From Candidatus Abyssobacteria bacterium SURF_17 (GTDB taxonomy: Bacteria > Abyssobacteria > SURF-5): a stretch of 62,053 nt of DNA. The stretch covers positions 1-62,053 of the forward strand of contig QZKI01000060.1 in the NCBI GenBank assembly GCA_003598055.1, read 5' to 3'. Positions 7,293 through 16,667 of this stretch are shown piece by piece (within the stretch, counting starts at the first letter, position 1; each line of letters starts with the position of its first letter). The notes under the pieces are model-generated. The model did no database searches, had not been told where the DNA came from, and saw nothing but the letters and a program-made list of their open reading frames with translations. The translations under genes and the position numbers were made by a program.

Positions 7293-7943
7293 ATTCGTAT
7301 TCCCATCGCTACAGAAGGCCTGAAAATGGCCGCTGTCTGCCTCGCGGTTTTGGCGTTTGGCTTGATCGTGCATCCAGCTATCGCGTGGCTGGGATTAGTG
7401 GCTGCGCTGTTCACCCTCTATTTCTTTCGAGACCCTGAACGAATCATAATTGCCAAGGCCGGCCACATAGTGGCGCCTGCCGACGGAAAGGTCGTCGCAA
7501 TCGATGAGGTGGATGAGACCGAATACGTCGGCGAACGCTGCAAAAGAGTCAGTATTTTCCTCTCGATTCTTGACGTGCATATAAACAGGGCTCCGGTCAG
7601 TGGACAAATAGGGATGATTCGTCACAAGCCGGGCAGATTCGCCCTCGCGCATACTCTTGACGCCTCGCGCAGCAATGAATGCAACATGATTGGCATCAAA
7701 GGGGACGAGATGAAAGTCCTGGTGAAGCAAATTGCCGGGGCCGTCGCTCGCCGGATCATCTGTTACTGCAAGCCGACGCAAGTGGTTCGCACGGGGGAGA
7801 GGATAGGAATGATACGGTTCGGCTCCAGAACCGAGGTCTACCTTCCTCGGGAGTGTCAGATATTGGTCTCAGAAGGGGAAAAGGTAAAGGGAGGCGTGAG
7901 CCTCATAGGAGTGTACGATGCGGCGTTCACGAAAAAAGCGTAA
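7293..7943 (+). CDS. psd: Phosphatidylserine decarboxylase, short archaeal-type
   Basis: This roughly 216-residue proenzyme converts phosphatidylserine to phosphatidylethanolamine. An N-terminal membrane segment (AAVCLAVLAFGLIVHPAIAW) is followed by YFFRDPER, IVAPADGKVV and FLSILDVHINRAPVSG; self-cleavage at GS in IRFGSRTEVYLP would create the pyruvoyl group. The conserved RIPIATEG segment lies upstream of the first ATG (7326). The only start that includes it is a non-canonical ATT at 7293, preceded by AGAGGGGAG at good spacing; there is no in-frame ATG, GTG or TTG upstream before the TGA at 7284. The ATG at 7326 with a weaker GAAGG site is the alternative. It overlaps pssA by 26 nt. Confidence 0.9.
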   Translation: MRIPIATEGLKMAAVCLAVLAFGLIVHPAIAWLGLVAALFTLYFFRDPERIIIAKAGHIVAPADGKVVAIDEVDETEYVGERCKRVSIFLSILDVHINRAPVSGQIGMIRHKPGRFALAHTLDASRSNECNMIGIKGDEMKVLVKQIAGAVARRIICYCKPTQVVRTGERIGMIRFGSRTEVYLPRECQILVSEGEKVKGGVSLIGVYDAAFTKKA

Positions 7944-8676
7944 GTATGTGAACATACTCCCCAGCCTGCTGACCGTGGGCAACATGTACTGCGGCCTGCT
8001 TTCCATCGTGTATACGATAAATGGCAGGTTCGAGCTCGCTGCATGGCTGATTCTGCTTGCGCTCCTTTTTGACGGGAGCGACGGGCACATTGCTCGCATT
8101 ACGCGCAGCACCAGCAACTTCGGAAAGGAGCTCGACTCGCTTGCCGACGTCATCACATTTGGAGTGGCTCCGGCGGTGCTCGTCTACCGGAGTGTCCTGC
8201 ACGACTTCGAGCACAGCGGAATTTTCATCGTGACGGTGTATGCAATCACCGGAGCGCTCAGGCTCGCTCGTTATAACGTCCAGGCGGGCACGGCAGTGAA
8301 ATCGTTCACGGGGCTCCCAATCCCCGGAGCGGGTTGTCTTATAGCTTCGACGGTTTTGTTGCAGCTCAAGTACGACCATCCGCTTCTCCAGGATTACTTG
8401 CCGCCCGTCTTCGCCCTTTTCATCCTGCTGTTGGCCTTCTTGATGGTGAGTACGGTGAAATATCCGAAACGGGAGCTCTTTCTCGTGCGGCGCAATCGCG
8501 CCTTCCAATACATGTTCATAATCATCTTACTGTTCAGCATCATCAAGTTGCGGCCCACACTATTCGTCTTCATGATGTTTCTCGCGTATGTAACGGTCGG
8601 TCCCATTAATTACCTGAGCAGAAACCGCCTCGAACAGGAGCCGCTGCCACAGGAACACGAAGGGCCTGTTTCATAG
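7918..8676 (+). CDS. pssA: CDP-diacylglycerol-serine O-phosphatidyltransferase
   Basis: This 252-residue integral membrane enzyme makes phosphatidylserine from CDP-diacylglycerol and serine, feeding Psd. The CDP-alcohol phosphotransferase motif D-G-x2-A-R-x8-G-x3-D-x3-D is complete at residues 55-77. About six to eight hydrophobic segments follow, with an Arg/Lys-rich N-terminus. ATG at 7918 with GGAG just upstream; the overlap with psd means the two steps are co-translated. Confidence 0.93.
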   Translation: MRRSRKKRKYVNILPSLLTVGNMYCGLLSIVYTINGRFELAAWLILLALLFDGSDGHIARITRSTSNFGKELDSLADVITFGVAPAVLVYRSVLHDFEHSGIFIVTVYAITGALRLARYNVQAGTAVKSFTGLPIPGAGCLIASTVLLQLKYDHPLLQDYLPPVFALFILLLAFLMVSTVKYPKRELFLVRRNRAFQYMFIIILLFSIIKLRPTLFVFMMFLAYVTVGPINYLSRNRLEQEPLPQEHEGPVS

Positions 8677-8820
8677 TCGCTCCTTTCAAAGAACCATTTG
8701 GCTTCTGCGGGTCACGTTCCCGGTTACTTGCGACTCGAGGGGCTCCGCTTGATGAATGATTCGCCGGAAAGTCTGGAGATGCATGAATATCGAGATTGTA
8801 CGGAAGCATGGAGGAAAGCC

Positions 8821-9954
8821 ATGAGTGAGAGGTCTCGCTTGGTTTTGTTCGGTCTGGTAGCGGTAGTCTGCTGCCTGATGGTATCGGCGTGCGCATCAAC
8901 CGGAGCCGCCCGCGGCAGAGCAGATATCGAGCCGGTGCCCGCGCTTGCGGGACGTGAGCCGACGGTGCTGGTGTGTCCAATTGATTGCATCAGCAGCGAC
9001 GCTGAGATCTTTGATTTAAGCCTGGTTCTTGCCCCTCTCATAAGGAGGGACCTTTTCTGCGTGCAGCGAATCAGTGTGATACCGACTGAGGACACGGATG
9101 TTGGCGGAAAAGCGTTCTTCTTGAATGAGGACGGTCTGCGCAGGATTGGTAGACTCCATGGCGCCGACATGGTGGCCTTTGGCTTCCTCCGTGGCGAGGC
9201 GACGGGCATTTCAATTGAATTGGCCGTATTTGACCTTACGACGAACTATCGAATATTCAATACTACCGTCAAAGGGAAACCGTCGCAGATATTCAAAATG
9301 GAGCGGCAATTGGTCTATCGCTTCATTGAAACACTAGGAATCAAGTTGAGCAAGGAAGAGCAGGAGAGAATGAATCACCGCAGCCCCTCACGCATTGCAG
9401 CCGCCAAGTACTTTGGGAGCGGACTCAAAAGCGAAATGAAAGGACAGTACGCCGAGGCGCTCATGGCATTCGCAGAGGCGGTCAGCAAAGACGATGAACT
9501 CTCCGTTCCGTATGCCGCCGAGGCGCGGGTATTCGAGAAATACAATGCCCCCCTAAGAGCCATGGAATCATACGAGAATGCAGTCGCTCGCGACGAATAC
9601 TTCGCAGAGGGATGGTATCAATTAAACTTATACGCGGTCCAGTACAAACAGAGCGATATGCTCGCGAAGGATTATTGCGAAAAAGCCCTCGCAATTGCAC
9701 CGCGATTCGGCAAGGCACACTTGAGTCTGGGAGCCCGTTTGTATGCGCTCGGTGACTTGCAACGAGCCATTGAGGAGACCGAGATCGCTGCTACCTTGCT
9801 GCCTGTGAATCCCTTGCCATGCTATAATCTCGGTATCTACTACCTGGATGCGGACGACCTTGCGACAGCCCGAGATTGGCTGCAGCGGGCGCTTGCTTTG
9901 CAGCCGAATTTCGAGCTTGCTCGCACAGAGCTGCAAAAATTAAACGATCAATAG
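8821..9954 (+). CDS. TPR-repeat lipoprotein
   Basis: This 377-residue protein has a lipoprotein signal peptide (MSERSRLVLFGLVAVVCCLM, lipobox VSAC with Cys24), so it should be anchored in a membrane facing the periplasm. Residues 40-170 form an alpha/beta domain (VLVCPIDCISSDAEIFDLSL) resembling the LpoB/CsgG-like fold in style only. From about residue 185 there are four to five TPR units (AKYFGSGLKSEMKGQYAEAL, AHLSLGARLYALGDLQRAIE, YNLGIYYLDADDLATARDWL). The start at 8821 is set by GGAGG 6 nt upstream. It may serve assembly or scaffolding at the envelope; the exact role is unknown. Confidence 0.75.
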   Translation: MSERSRLVLFGLVAVVCCLMVSACASTGAARGRADIEPVPALAGREPTVLVCPIDCISSDAEIFDLSLVLAPLIRRDLFCVQRISVIPTEDTDVGGKAFFLNEDGLRRIGRLHGADMVAFGFLRGEATGISIELAVFDLTTNYRIFNTTVKGKPSQIFKMERQLVYRFIETLGIKLSKEEQERMNHRSPSRIAAAKYFGSGLKSEMKGQYAEALMAFAEAVSKDDELSVPYAAEARVFEKYNAPLRAMESYENAVARDEYFAEGWYQLNLYAVQYKQSDMLAKDYCEKALAIAPRFGKAHLSLGARLYALGDLQRAIEETEIAATLLPVNPLPCYNLGIYYLDADDLATARDWLQRALALQPNFELARTELQKLNDQ

Positions 9955-10023
9955 ATACCAGAAAGAAAAAAACGAGGCGCGCGCGCGGCGTCTATGAGAA
10001 ATGTGGGCCGGTAGTCGCTGCGG

Positions 10024-11187
10024 TTAATCATCACTCCGCAGGCCCAACGCATAGGCAGCCTGTAATATTGTGTGTATTTGAGTAGTGCCTTCCACTATCT
10101 GCAGGCCTTTGGCCTCCCTGAAATATCTCTCGACATGATATTCCGACGTGAATCCGTAAGCCCCATGGATTTGTACGGCGTCCGTTGCGGCCTTCATCGC
10201 CAGCTCAGTGTTGAAGAGCTTTGCCATTGAGGAGTACTTCGTGGTTCGCTGTGCGCCCTTGTCGCGCAGGCGAGCAACCTGATACAGCAGAAGGCGGCCC
10301 ATTTCCACGCCGACGGCCATGTCGGCAATCATCTTCTGAATGAGCTGATAGGAGGCGATAGGCTGGCCGAATACCGTTCGCTCTTTCGAGTAATTCAGCG
10401 ATGCATCAAGGCATCCTTGCGCAAGTCCCAATGCGCGGGCTGCTACGAAAAGCCGGCCCATGTCAAGGCAGGACATGACGATTTTGAAACCCCTCATTTC
10501 CTCGCCAACGAGGTTTTCCCGAGGGACCCGACAATCCTCAAAAATCAGCTCACCAAGGTCAAGCGGCTGCCATGCGAGCTTGCCAGCGATGGAGCGGGAC
10601 GAAAAGCCGGGCATGCCTCTCTCGATAATGAACGCTGTTATCCCTTTGTGTCTGAGGCTCTTATCCATTGTGGCAAAGACAATCGCCCAGTCGCAGATGC
10701 CGCCGTTTGTGATGAACATCTTGCTTCCGTTGAGAATATACTCGTCTCCCTTGCGGACTGCCGTCGTTTGAATGTTGGCCACGTCCGTGCCGGTATTGGG
10801 CTCGGTTATGCCGGCGGCCCCCATGGACTCGCCTCTAGCCATCGTGGCAAGGTATTTCTGCTTTTGCTGTTCCGTCCCGAACCTCAGGATGCCCTGACCA
10901 ATGAGAGACGACGGCCCGCCGACTACAACGGCAAGCGAAGAGCAAACGCGCGAGATTTCCTCGATGCTGATAACCCAACTCACGTGGTCGATACCCGCGC
11001 CACCGTATTCGGGCGGAATCACGCCCCCGATGAGTCCCATCTCCTTCATCTTCGCCACTATATCAAGAGGAAGGCAACCTTCCCGGTTGTATTCGAGAAC
11101 GTGCGGAGCGATCTCTTTCTGTGCGAATCTTTTCACGGTTTCTCTGGTCTGCACTTGTTCGGGTGTTAGGTCAAAATCAAGGTTCAT
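10024..11187 (-). CDS. Acyl-CoA dehydrogenase
   Basis: This 387-residue FAD enzyme oxidises an acyl-CoA to the trans-2-enoyl-CoA. The N-terminal helical domain, middle beta domain with GAAGITEPNTGTDVANIQT, and C-terminal helical domain with ERTVFGQPIASYQLIQ and AVQIHGAYGFTSEYHVERY are all present; the catalytic base is the Glu in LQIVEGTTQIH near the end. It stands alone between convergent and unrelated genes, with no ETF or thiolase nearby, so the substrate cannot be told. Start at ATG 11187 with GGAG upstream. Confidence 0.93.
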   Translation of the reverse strand: MNLDFDLTPEQVQTRETVKRFAQKEIAPHVLEYNREGCLPLDIVAKMKEMGLIGGVIPPEYGGAGIDHVSWVISIEEISRVCSSLAVVVGGPSSLIGQGILRFGTEQQKQKYLATMARGESMGAAGITEPNTGTDVANIQTTAVRKGDEYILNGSKMFITNGGICDWAIVFATMDKSLRHKGITAFIIERGMPGFSSRSIAGKLAWQPLDLGELIFEDCRVPRENLVGEEMRGFKIVMSCLDMGRLFVAARALGLAQGCLDASLNYSKERTVFGQPIASYQLIQKMIADMAVGVEMGRLLLYQVARLRDKGAQRTTKYSSMAKLFNTELAMKAATDAVQIHGAYGFTSEYHVERYFREAKGLQIVEGTTQIHTILQAAYALGLRSDD

Positions 11188-11291
11188 CGTATTCTCCTAC
11201 TGCTTGTCGTTAACCGTTTTAGGAGGCGACATTGTACCACAGTGGAACCATCAGACCAAATTGAATAGCGACAAAGAAAAGGGGAGGAATG

Positions 11292-12983
11292 TCACGGCGC
11301 AAAAGTGAACTGAATCCATTCGCTCCAGCAGCGCGGATGGGTATCGGGCGAAATCCGGATGCGCCACGGATTTCGCACAGCCAGCGAACTCCACATCTCA
11401 CGTGAATAAGGACCAAAATCGCGCTCGCTTCCCATGGTCAAAAACGTGCCCGTGAGATGGTGAACGCCTGTGCCAATGTCATATTCGATGATGTAGGTCG
11501 CGGTCGGGTTGCCCGTCCATGAAGCATGGATCAATCCTCCGCTTTCACGAAAGCGGAGCGCGGCGCCGTCAGAGGGAATGAGCATCTGAGGACACTCTGC
11601 CCGGTAGACCGTCGATGTGAGCGCAGATACGTCGCGACGAAGCGTCTGTATCCTCATGCGGTTCTGTACCTGCCACTCGGCAAGGAGCGTTTGGAGCACA
11701 GCCGCTGCATGGAGATTTTCGCGGTATACATTCTTCAATTCCCTCGGGTCAAGCAAGAGGTCGAAGAGCTCGGACGCCTTTCCTTCGGGGCTCTCGGTCT
11801 CAATAAGCTTCCATGCATCTGTCCGAATGCACCTGAGGCGCGTCTTTGCCATGTGCTCGGTCGCCTGGTACCCGCCATAGATGGTTTCGGCGAACACGGG
11901 AACGCTCGATTCGCTTTGTTTGGTAACGTCGAAGAGAAGTGGCGCAAGATTTCTGCCTTGCACTCCCGGGGGAATCGGGATTCCGACGATGTCAAGGACA
12001 GTCGGCATAATGTCTATCTGCTGCACTTGCTCTCGGATTTCGAGGTGGTTCGGGAGGTAATCGGCGAGGCTCATGATGAGCGGAATTCGCAACACTTCAT
12101 CGTACATCGTGGCAGAATGCATTGTCGACGCATGTCCGACAAATCCGTGGTCAAGCAACTCTTCTCCATGGTCTGCCGTTATGACAAGCAGGGTCTTCTG
12201 GAGCAGGCCGTGCCTCTGTAATCGAGCGTATAAGCGTCCGACGAATGAGTCCAATTCCCTGACTTCTGCATCATAGAGCTCGCGGATTATCGGGGCGTCC
12301 GATTCCTCAAACGTAACTGTGCCCATGGGCACAGTTGCTGCATCGGAAAGAATCGCCTTGATGCCCGGCGAGAGGCTGTTCTGCTCGAGCAAAAGCTCGA
12401 TCGCACCTGATTGAGAGACTTCCCTCGGCTTGTAGGGAAGATGCACATTCCGATAGTGATACCAGATGAAGAATCTCTTATTGTGGTTTTCGTCAAGCCA
12501 CCGAAACAATTCCTCACCGTCTTCGTGTGAAAAATATTCTTCCTCCACCGGACCGACACGAATGGAGGAGAATTCGGGAATCGTGAGCAAGAAACAGATA
12601 TTCGGGACCGTATACGGAGCGTCACGAAAGCAATCGAATATGGTCACGATATCCGGGTCGAGCATGCGACCGCGTTCATCCACTTTGTGAACGGGTGGCT
12701 GAAGGGACGTGACAACGGACATCAAACCGGGGATGGTCCAGACCGATTGGCTGTATGCGCGCCGGAACAATACACCTCTTTCCGCGATCGCATCTATGTT
12801 CGGGCTCGTCATCCTGTTGTAGCCATAACACCCGAGATGATCGGGCCTCAGCGAGTCAACGGTAAGCAGTATCACATTGAGCTCGACGGGCGCCCTCTTG
12901 ATGAACGGCGGCGTTTCGATGACCAATAAAAGGGCGGTCAGGATCGCTATCGCTGATATTCTTGCACTCTTATATGGGTTCAT
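11292..12983 (-). CDS. Sulfatase/alkaline-phosphatase-superfamily hydrolase
   Basis: This 563-residue protein has an N-terminal hydrophobic anchor (residues 8-24) and a sulfatase-type core: NVILLTVDSLRPDHLGCYGY with metal-binding Asp43, and ITADHGEELLDHGFVGH for the second metal site. At the nucleophile position the sequence is SQSVWTIPGLMSVVTS with Thr83; the C/S-x-P-x-R formylglycine signature is absent. It is therefore more likely a phosphoester or phosphoglycerol/phosphoethanolamine-type hydrolase or transferase than a true sulfatase. The last 100 residues form a separate beta domain. Its ATG overlaps the stop of the VanZ-like gene, making a three-gene operon with the fusion protein upstream. 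Confidence 0.85.
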   Translation of the reverse strand: MNPYKSARISAIAILTALLLVIETPPFIKRAPVELNVILLTVDSLRPDHLGCYGYNRMTSPNIDAIAERGVLFRRAYSQSVWTIPGLMSVVTSLQPPVHKVDERGRMLDPDIVTIFDCFRDAPYTVPNICFLLTIPEFSSIRVGPVEEEYFSHEDGEELFRWLDENHNKRFFIWYHYRNVHLPYKPREVSQSGAIELLLEQNSLSPGIKAILSDAATVPMGTVTFEESDAPIIRELYDAEVRELDSFVGRLYARLQRHGLLQKTLLVITADHGEELLDHGFVGHASTMHSATMYDEVLRIPLIMSLADYLPNHLEIREQVQQIDIMPTVLDIVGIPIPPGVQGRNLAPLLFDVTKQSESSVPVFAETIYGGYQATEHMAKTRLRCIRTDAWKLIETESPEGKASELFDLLLDPRELKNVYRENLHAAAVLQTLLAEWQVQNRMRIQTLRRDVSALTSTVYRAECPQMLIPSDGAALRFRESGGLIHASWTGNPTATYIIEYDIGTGVHHLTGTFLTMGSERDFGPYSREMWSSLAVRNPWRIRISPDTHPRCWSEWIQFTFAP

Positions 12984-13585
12984 ACGGAGTTTGCACGCCG
13001 GTTGTCAGCGTTTCCGTTAACCTTCAGCACCGTAATCACTACGAGAATCCCCAACGCAGAAGCGATTGTGTTAGTGAAAGCATCCCTGAACTCAAAGACG
13101 CGGTTAGGCAGAATGTATTGAATAGCTTCATCGATGAAACCAAAGGCTGAAGCGAATGCAAAACTCAGAAGGCAAGCGGCCATCTTCTTAAAGCGGAGCC
13201 GAAAGGCTCGGTATGTGAGATAGGCTAGCAGGCCATACTCCATCAAATGCAGTCGCTCAGCAGGAAACTTGCACTGATATTTCAGGAGGAAAAAATATGT
13301 GGCGCCAAACCCTGCCAGTAAGATGAAACTCAGGATGCCGTATCGTTGCCGGTGAGAAATCATGTGCAGAACAATCCCCACAGCAATTCCTGCCAGCACA
13401 ATGTACCCGAGAGTGTTGAAGATGGGTCCGATGGCTTTGCTGGCCTTACCCCAGAGAATCGGAGTAAGGGGCAACGAAAGAACGATGCAGAACATCATTG
13501 CGGCAACATAGAGCCACGCGAGAAGCTCTCGCGACCGAAAGCCGGCCATTTCTCCACGAAACAACTTCCCCATGCAAAGACTCAA
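12980..13585 (-). CDS. VanZ-like membrane protein
   Basis: This protein of up to 201 residues has about five membrane segments and the VanZ-family core PAERLHLMEYGLLAYL, then GFIDEAIQYILPNRVFEFRD and ANTIASALG-like helices. VanZ proteins confer low-level teicoplanin resistance in enterococci; elsewhere the role is unknown. The reading frame opens with TTG overlapping the previous stop (TTGA). In-frame ATGs at 13573 and 13549 are alternatives, the latter with GGAG just upstream, and I cannot choose firmly. It overlaps the sulfatase-like gene (ATGA). Confidence 0.85.
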   Translation of the reverse strand: MSLCMGKLFRGEMAGFRSRELLAWLYVAAMMFCIVLSLPLTPILWGKASKAIGPIFNTLGYIVLAGIAVGIVLHMISHRQRYGILSFILLAGFGATYFFLLKYQCKFPAERLHLMEYGLLAYLTYRAFRLRFKKMAACLLSFAFASAFGFIDEAIQYILPNRVFEFRDAFTNTIASALGILVVITVLKVNGNADNRRANSV

Positions 13586-16500
13586 AACGTCTCGATTCTT
13601 CTGAAAATGCTCTTCCTGTGCTTCCCCAGTTCGAGGTTAACGCAGATAACATTGGCGCCACGTGTGAGAGGAAGCTCAAAAGAAAACTTTCCGCGCCTGT
13701 CTGCCACTATCCTGTGCCCGTTGACTTCTACCTTGCAATGTGGCTCTGCGGCGCCATATATGCGGGCATGCCTCGCATCAGTGTACTGTCTTTCCTGTGG
13801 CTCAGTCAAGACGAGCGCGAGCGGCTTGTGCTCCAGTTGCTGAATCTCCTCGGCTACTTCCGCGCGAACCCGCTCGATTGCACCCGGCTCGCGTGTGAAG
13901 TGAGGCGTCAGCAAGAGGCTTTCTCCAGCATGGATTCGCAAAGCCTCGTCGGATATCAGCCGTCGGCATAGCTCACCTATTCTCAGCGACGCGGCATCGC
14001 CGAGCCATTGAGCCTCCAACTTTCTCTGGGTCTCCTTGATGGATTCCCTCAGGATTGTGAGGTATTCGGCGTCCTCAAGTCCGTCCCGGAGTAACTCCAA
14101 CCTGACAGACGGTAACGGCCGCCGGTCACCGGGATATACGAGCACACCTTCTCCATTGCCGAAATGAGGCACGAATGGGTCATCAAGAGACTGCCTCCAG
14201 TTGGCCGACTCCCAATGCAGCAGGCCATCGATGCCGCAGAGTTGCTGCAACCACGGCAATATCCGAAACGCGTTCGGATCGTCCTCGATGTGGAGCGTCG
14301 GGAAGGGTTTGACCGCTCCTGCCGTATACCACCACACCGTGTCGCCCGATTCCAGGCGTTCCCGTATTCTGTGAGCATATCTCTCTCGCTCCAAAAAACT
14401 GTTCGGAATCCCCTCAGGGAGCAGGCGCACATGGATACACCAGATGTCAACTGAACCCACAAGCGGTTCATCAGGGAAACAGGTGACAAGAAATTTGGGG
14501 GACTCTGTGAGGGAGTGGATGCGCTCGCCAAGCTGTATCACGGCGTCGTATTGGTGGTATGTCGGCTCATCAATGAAATAGGAAAACATCTTCGGGAGCC
14601 AACCGCCGCCCCGGGCACGGGTGAGCGCTCTCGTAAACCGAGGGTCGTCGGGATGGAACGGAATCCTGCAAGCCACGACTCGTTCATCGGCCAGGTATGC
14701 AGATGCCTCAGGGCTCCCCAGGGAAACCGGCGGCTGAAATGGCGAGAGCCTATGTTCGGCCATAAACCAGTAAAATGAATCAACCAACTTGTTTCGAGTT
14801 TCTGATTCCTTGTTCAGGCCATAGTACTCTGCAATTGACTCATAATCGAGGCCGATGGCTGCGGAGAAAGATGGCCGTCTCGGCAGTTGTAACGGAAGCA
14901 CAATCAGCCGCAAAGAAAGACGCGCGACCATTGTCCCGTCATTGTCCACGATGAGCTCGGACGATAGTTCTCCCGGGGGTACACGACTGGGAACAAAAAG
15001 ATCAATCCAGATTCGAGCGAGCTCCCCTGGTTGTACGCGAAAGACTGACTGTGGCAAGAGTATGTTGGGATACATCCCCGGTTGATGCGCCACGACGGGC
15101 TTGGAGATAGGCGTGTCTGTCTCAAGGTAGGTTGTCACACTGAGTTCGTGTGCCGTGCCATCTCTTGCCGTGAATGGCAACAAAGAGATACGCAGTCCAT
15201 CCATTTCCCTTTCGCCGCAAAGAACAAGCTGGAACGCTTCGTGCTCGTTGCGGGCAGCGACTATCTCAATTGGCGCCATGCGAAAACCGGAAGTCTCGTT
15301 CTTGAGCAGTCGTCGTGTGCCCTCTGCCCACGCGGCGCGCACCGACGGCGACGGAGAGGCGGCTGGCTCGACATAGTTCTTTCTGGCTTCGTCTACGATG
15401 CGCTCCAGGGCCGTGTCGTGCGAGACCAAGCCTGCATCAAGCTGATCTACGATGCGAGCGATTCCCGCCAATCGTGTGGCAGCGTGTCTCTCGAGGGGCA
15501 GGACGCCCGCGTTGTGTGACGCTGAAACAAGGCGCGGATAAAGGCTTGTGTTCGATACAGCATCCTCAAGCGAAGCGTCCCTTTTGAAGGGGGCGACGAA
15601 CAGAAACTCCTCGGCAAATCGCGAATACTGCACGCGGGAGAAGAAATGCTCGAGGAACGTCACGGTGGGTCCGATGTCGACGCTCGCTGTGGGAATGACA
15701 AAAACCTGACTGCTCGCGAGGAGCGTTTGCGCAGGTAATGTATCGGATGGCGGTGGCACAATCTGCATGGGCACTGACTCTTGCTTGAGAAGCTGAGCAA
15801 GCATTGCCGCATTGTCGAGCTGAAAAAGCACCTTGCCGCTTGTGATACCAATGAAATTCGGGTCCCAGAACTTGAAATGTGGAGAAAGAAGCGAGTCGGT
15901 CTGCCTCAGCAATTGAATGAACCTCAGGATGCCGGAGAGGTCAGAAGCCGACTCGGGGTTCTTGCCGGCCCCAAGAAGATTTACTCCTCTTTGATAACAC
16001 AACAAATGAAAAATCGGCGCCATCGAGCGAGTACTTAATGTCCAAAGGCGTATGCCTTCCGACGAGCCTCCTCCGCTGCCGACCAAATGGGCAATCTCTA
16101 TGAAGTCAGGCCATTTTGTCGGCGGCCCCGATATGCCAAGCCTTGAAAGCAGTTCCGGATTGTAGATGAGGACATAGGGGTTGACATTCACAGGGAGACC
16201 ATACAGCTTCCCGTCATAGCTTCCGGCCTTGTATGCACACTCGAGCATGCCTCCTTTTTTCAGAGAGGGCTCTCTTTCAATCACTTCATCAAGAGCACGG
16301 ATTATACCGGCCTCTGCAAGCATGGGGATGGATTCGCGCTCGATGATCGCAAGCTGTGGGAGGCTGTAGCCAGTACTCTTGAGTTGGATCTGCTTGGCCA
16401 CCGTTCCGCTCGACGGGCCGAGTGGGTGGGCGAACACGGTGATTACATCCTGGCTACAATTAAACTCGTCGATAATCGAGTCAAGAATATTACGCTGCCC

Positions 16501-16653
16501 CGAATGCCATTGATGCCACAGGTGCAAGGGCGTGGTCGGCGGAAGGCCGTCGTCGGCAAGGCAGCGAGCAGATACGCCGGGATAAACTGCAAGAAACAGA
16601 ATTGTCGCTATGCAGCGAGTAATGTGTGAGAGACCTGTGAAAAATGGTTTCAA
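13582..16653 (-). CDS. Solute-binding protein fused to a DUF4091-like glycosidase region
   Basis: This 1023-residue secreted protein has an N-terminal signal peptide (hydrophobic residues 14-30, likely cut near SARCLA). Residues 40-420 are a type 1 extracellular solute-binding protein of the sugar ABC transporter class: LHLWHQWHSGQ, YDGKLYGLPVNVNPYVLIYN, and a long helical C-lobe. Residues 440-890 look like the DUF4091 glycoside-hydrolase-like region (ARNEHEAFQLVL, PPGELSSEL beta domain, GGWLPKMFSYFIDEP, then GLEDAEYLTILRE near the end). Residues 950-1020 form a beta domain (RIYGAAEPHCKVEVNGHRI) like glucodextranase domain B. No ABC permease or ATPase is nearby. It likely binds or trims an extracellular glycan. 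Confidence 0.8.
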   Translation of the reverse strand: MKPFFTGLSHITRCIATILFLAVYPGVSARCLADDGLPPTTPLHLWHQWHSGQRNILDSIIDEFNCSQDVITVFAHPLGPSSGTVAKQIQLKSTGYSLPQLAIIERESIPMLAEAGIIRALDEVIEREPSLKKGGMLECAYKAGSYDGKLYGLPVNVNPYVLIYNPELLSRLGISGPPTKWPDFIEIAHLVGSGGGSSEGIRLWTLSTRSMAPIFHLLCYQRGVNLLGAGKNPESASDLSGILRFIQLLRQTDSLLSPHFKFWDPNFIGITSGKVLFQLDNAAMLAQLLKQESVPMQIVPPPSDTLPAQTLLASSQVFVIPTASVDIGPTVTFLEHFFSRVQYSRFAEEFLFVAPFKRDASLEDAVSNTSLYPRLVSASHNAGVLPLERHAATRLAGIARIVDQLDAGLVSHDTALERIVDEARKNYVEPAASPSPSVRAAWAEGTRRLLKNETSGFRMAPIEIVAARNEHEAFQLVLCGEREMDGLRISLLPFTARDGTAHELSVTTYLETDTPISKPVVAHQPGMYPNILLPQSVFRVQPGELARIWIDLFVPSRVPPGELSSELIVDNDGTMVARLSLRLIVLPLQLPRRPSFSAAIGLDYESIAEYYGLNKESETRNKLVDSFYWFMAEHRLSPFQPPVSLGSPEASAYLADERVVACRIPFHPDDPRFTRALTRARGGGWLPKMFSYFIDEPTYHQYDAVIQLGERIHSLTESPKFLVTCFPDEPLVGSVDIWCIHVRLLPEGIPNSFLERERYAHRIRERLESGDTVWWYTAGAVKPFPTLHIEDDPNAFRILPWLQQLCGIDGLLHWESANWRQSLDDPFVPHFGNGEGVLVYPGDRRPLPSVRLELLRDGLEDAEYLTILRESIKETQRKLEAQWLGDAASLRIGELCRRLISDEALRIHAGESLLLTPHFTREPGAIERVRAEVAEEIQQLEHKPLALVLTEPQERQYTDARHARIYGAAEPHCKVEVNGHRIVADRRGKFSFELPLTRGANVICVNLELGKHRKSIFRRIETF

Positions 16654-16667
16654 GAGAATGCGCAGTT

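Noticed and set aside
8698..8820. Longer N-terminus for the TPR lipoprotein
   Set aside because: It would put about 40 polar residues before the lipoprotein signal peptide and lacks a ribosome binding site; the start at 8821 has both.
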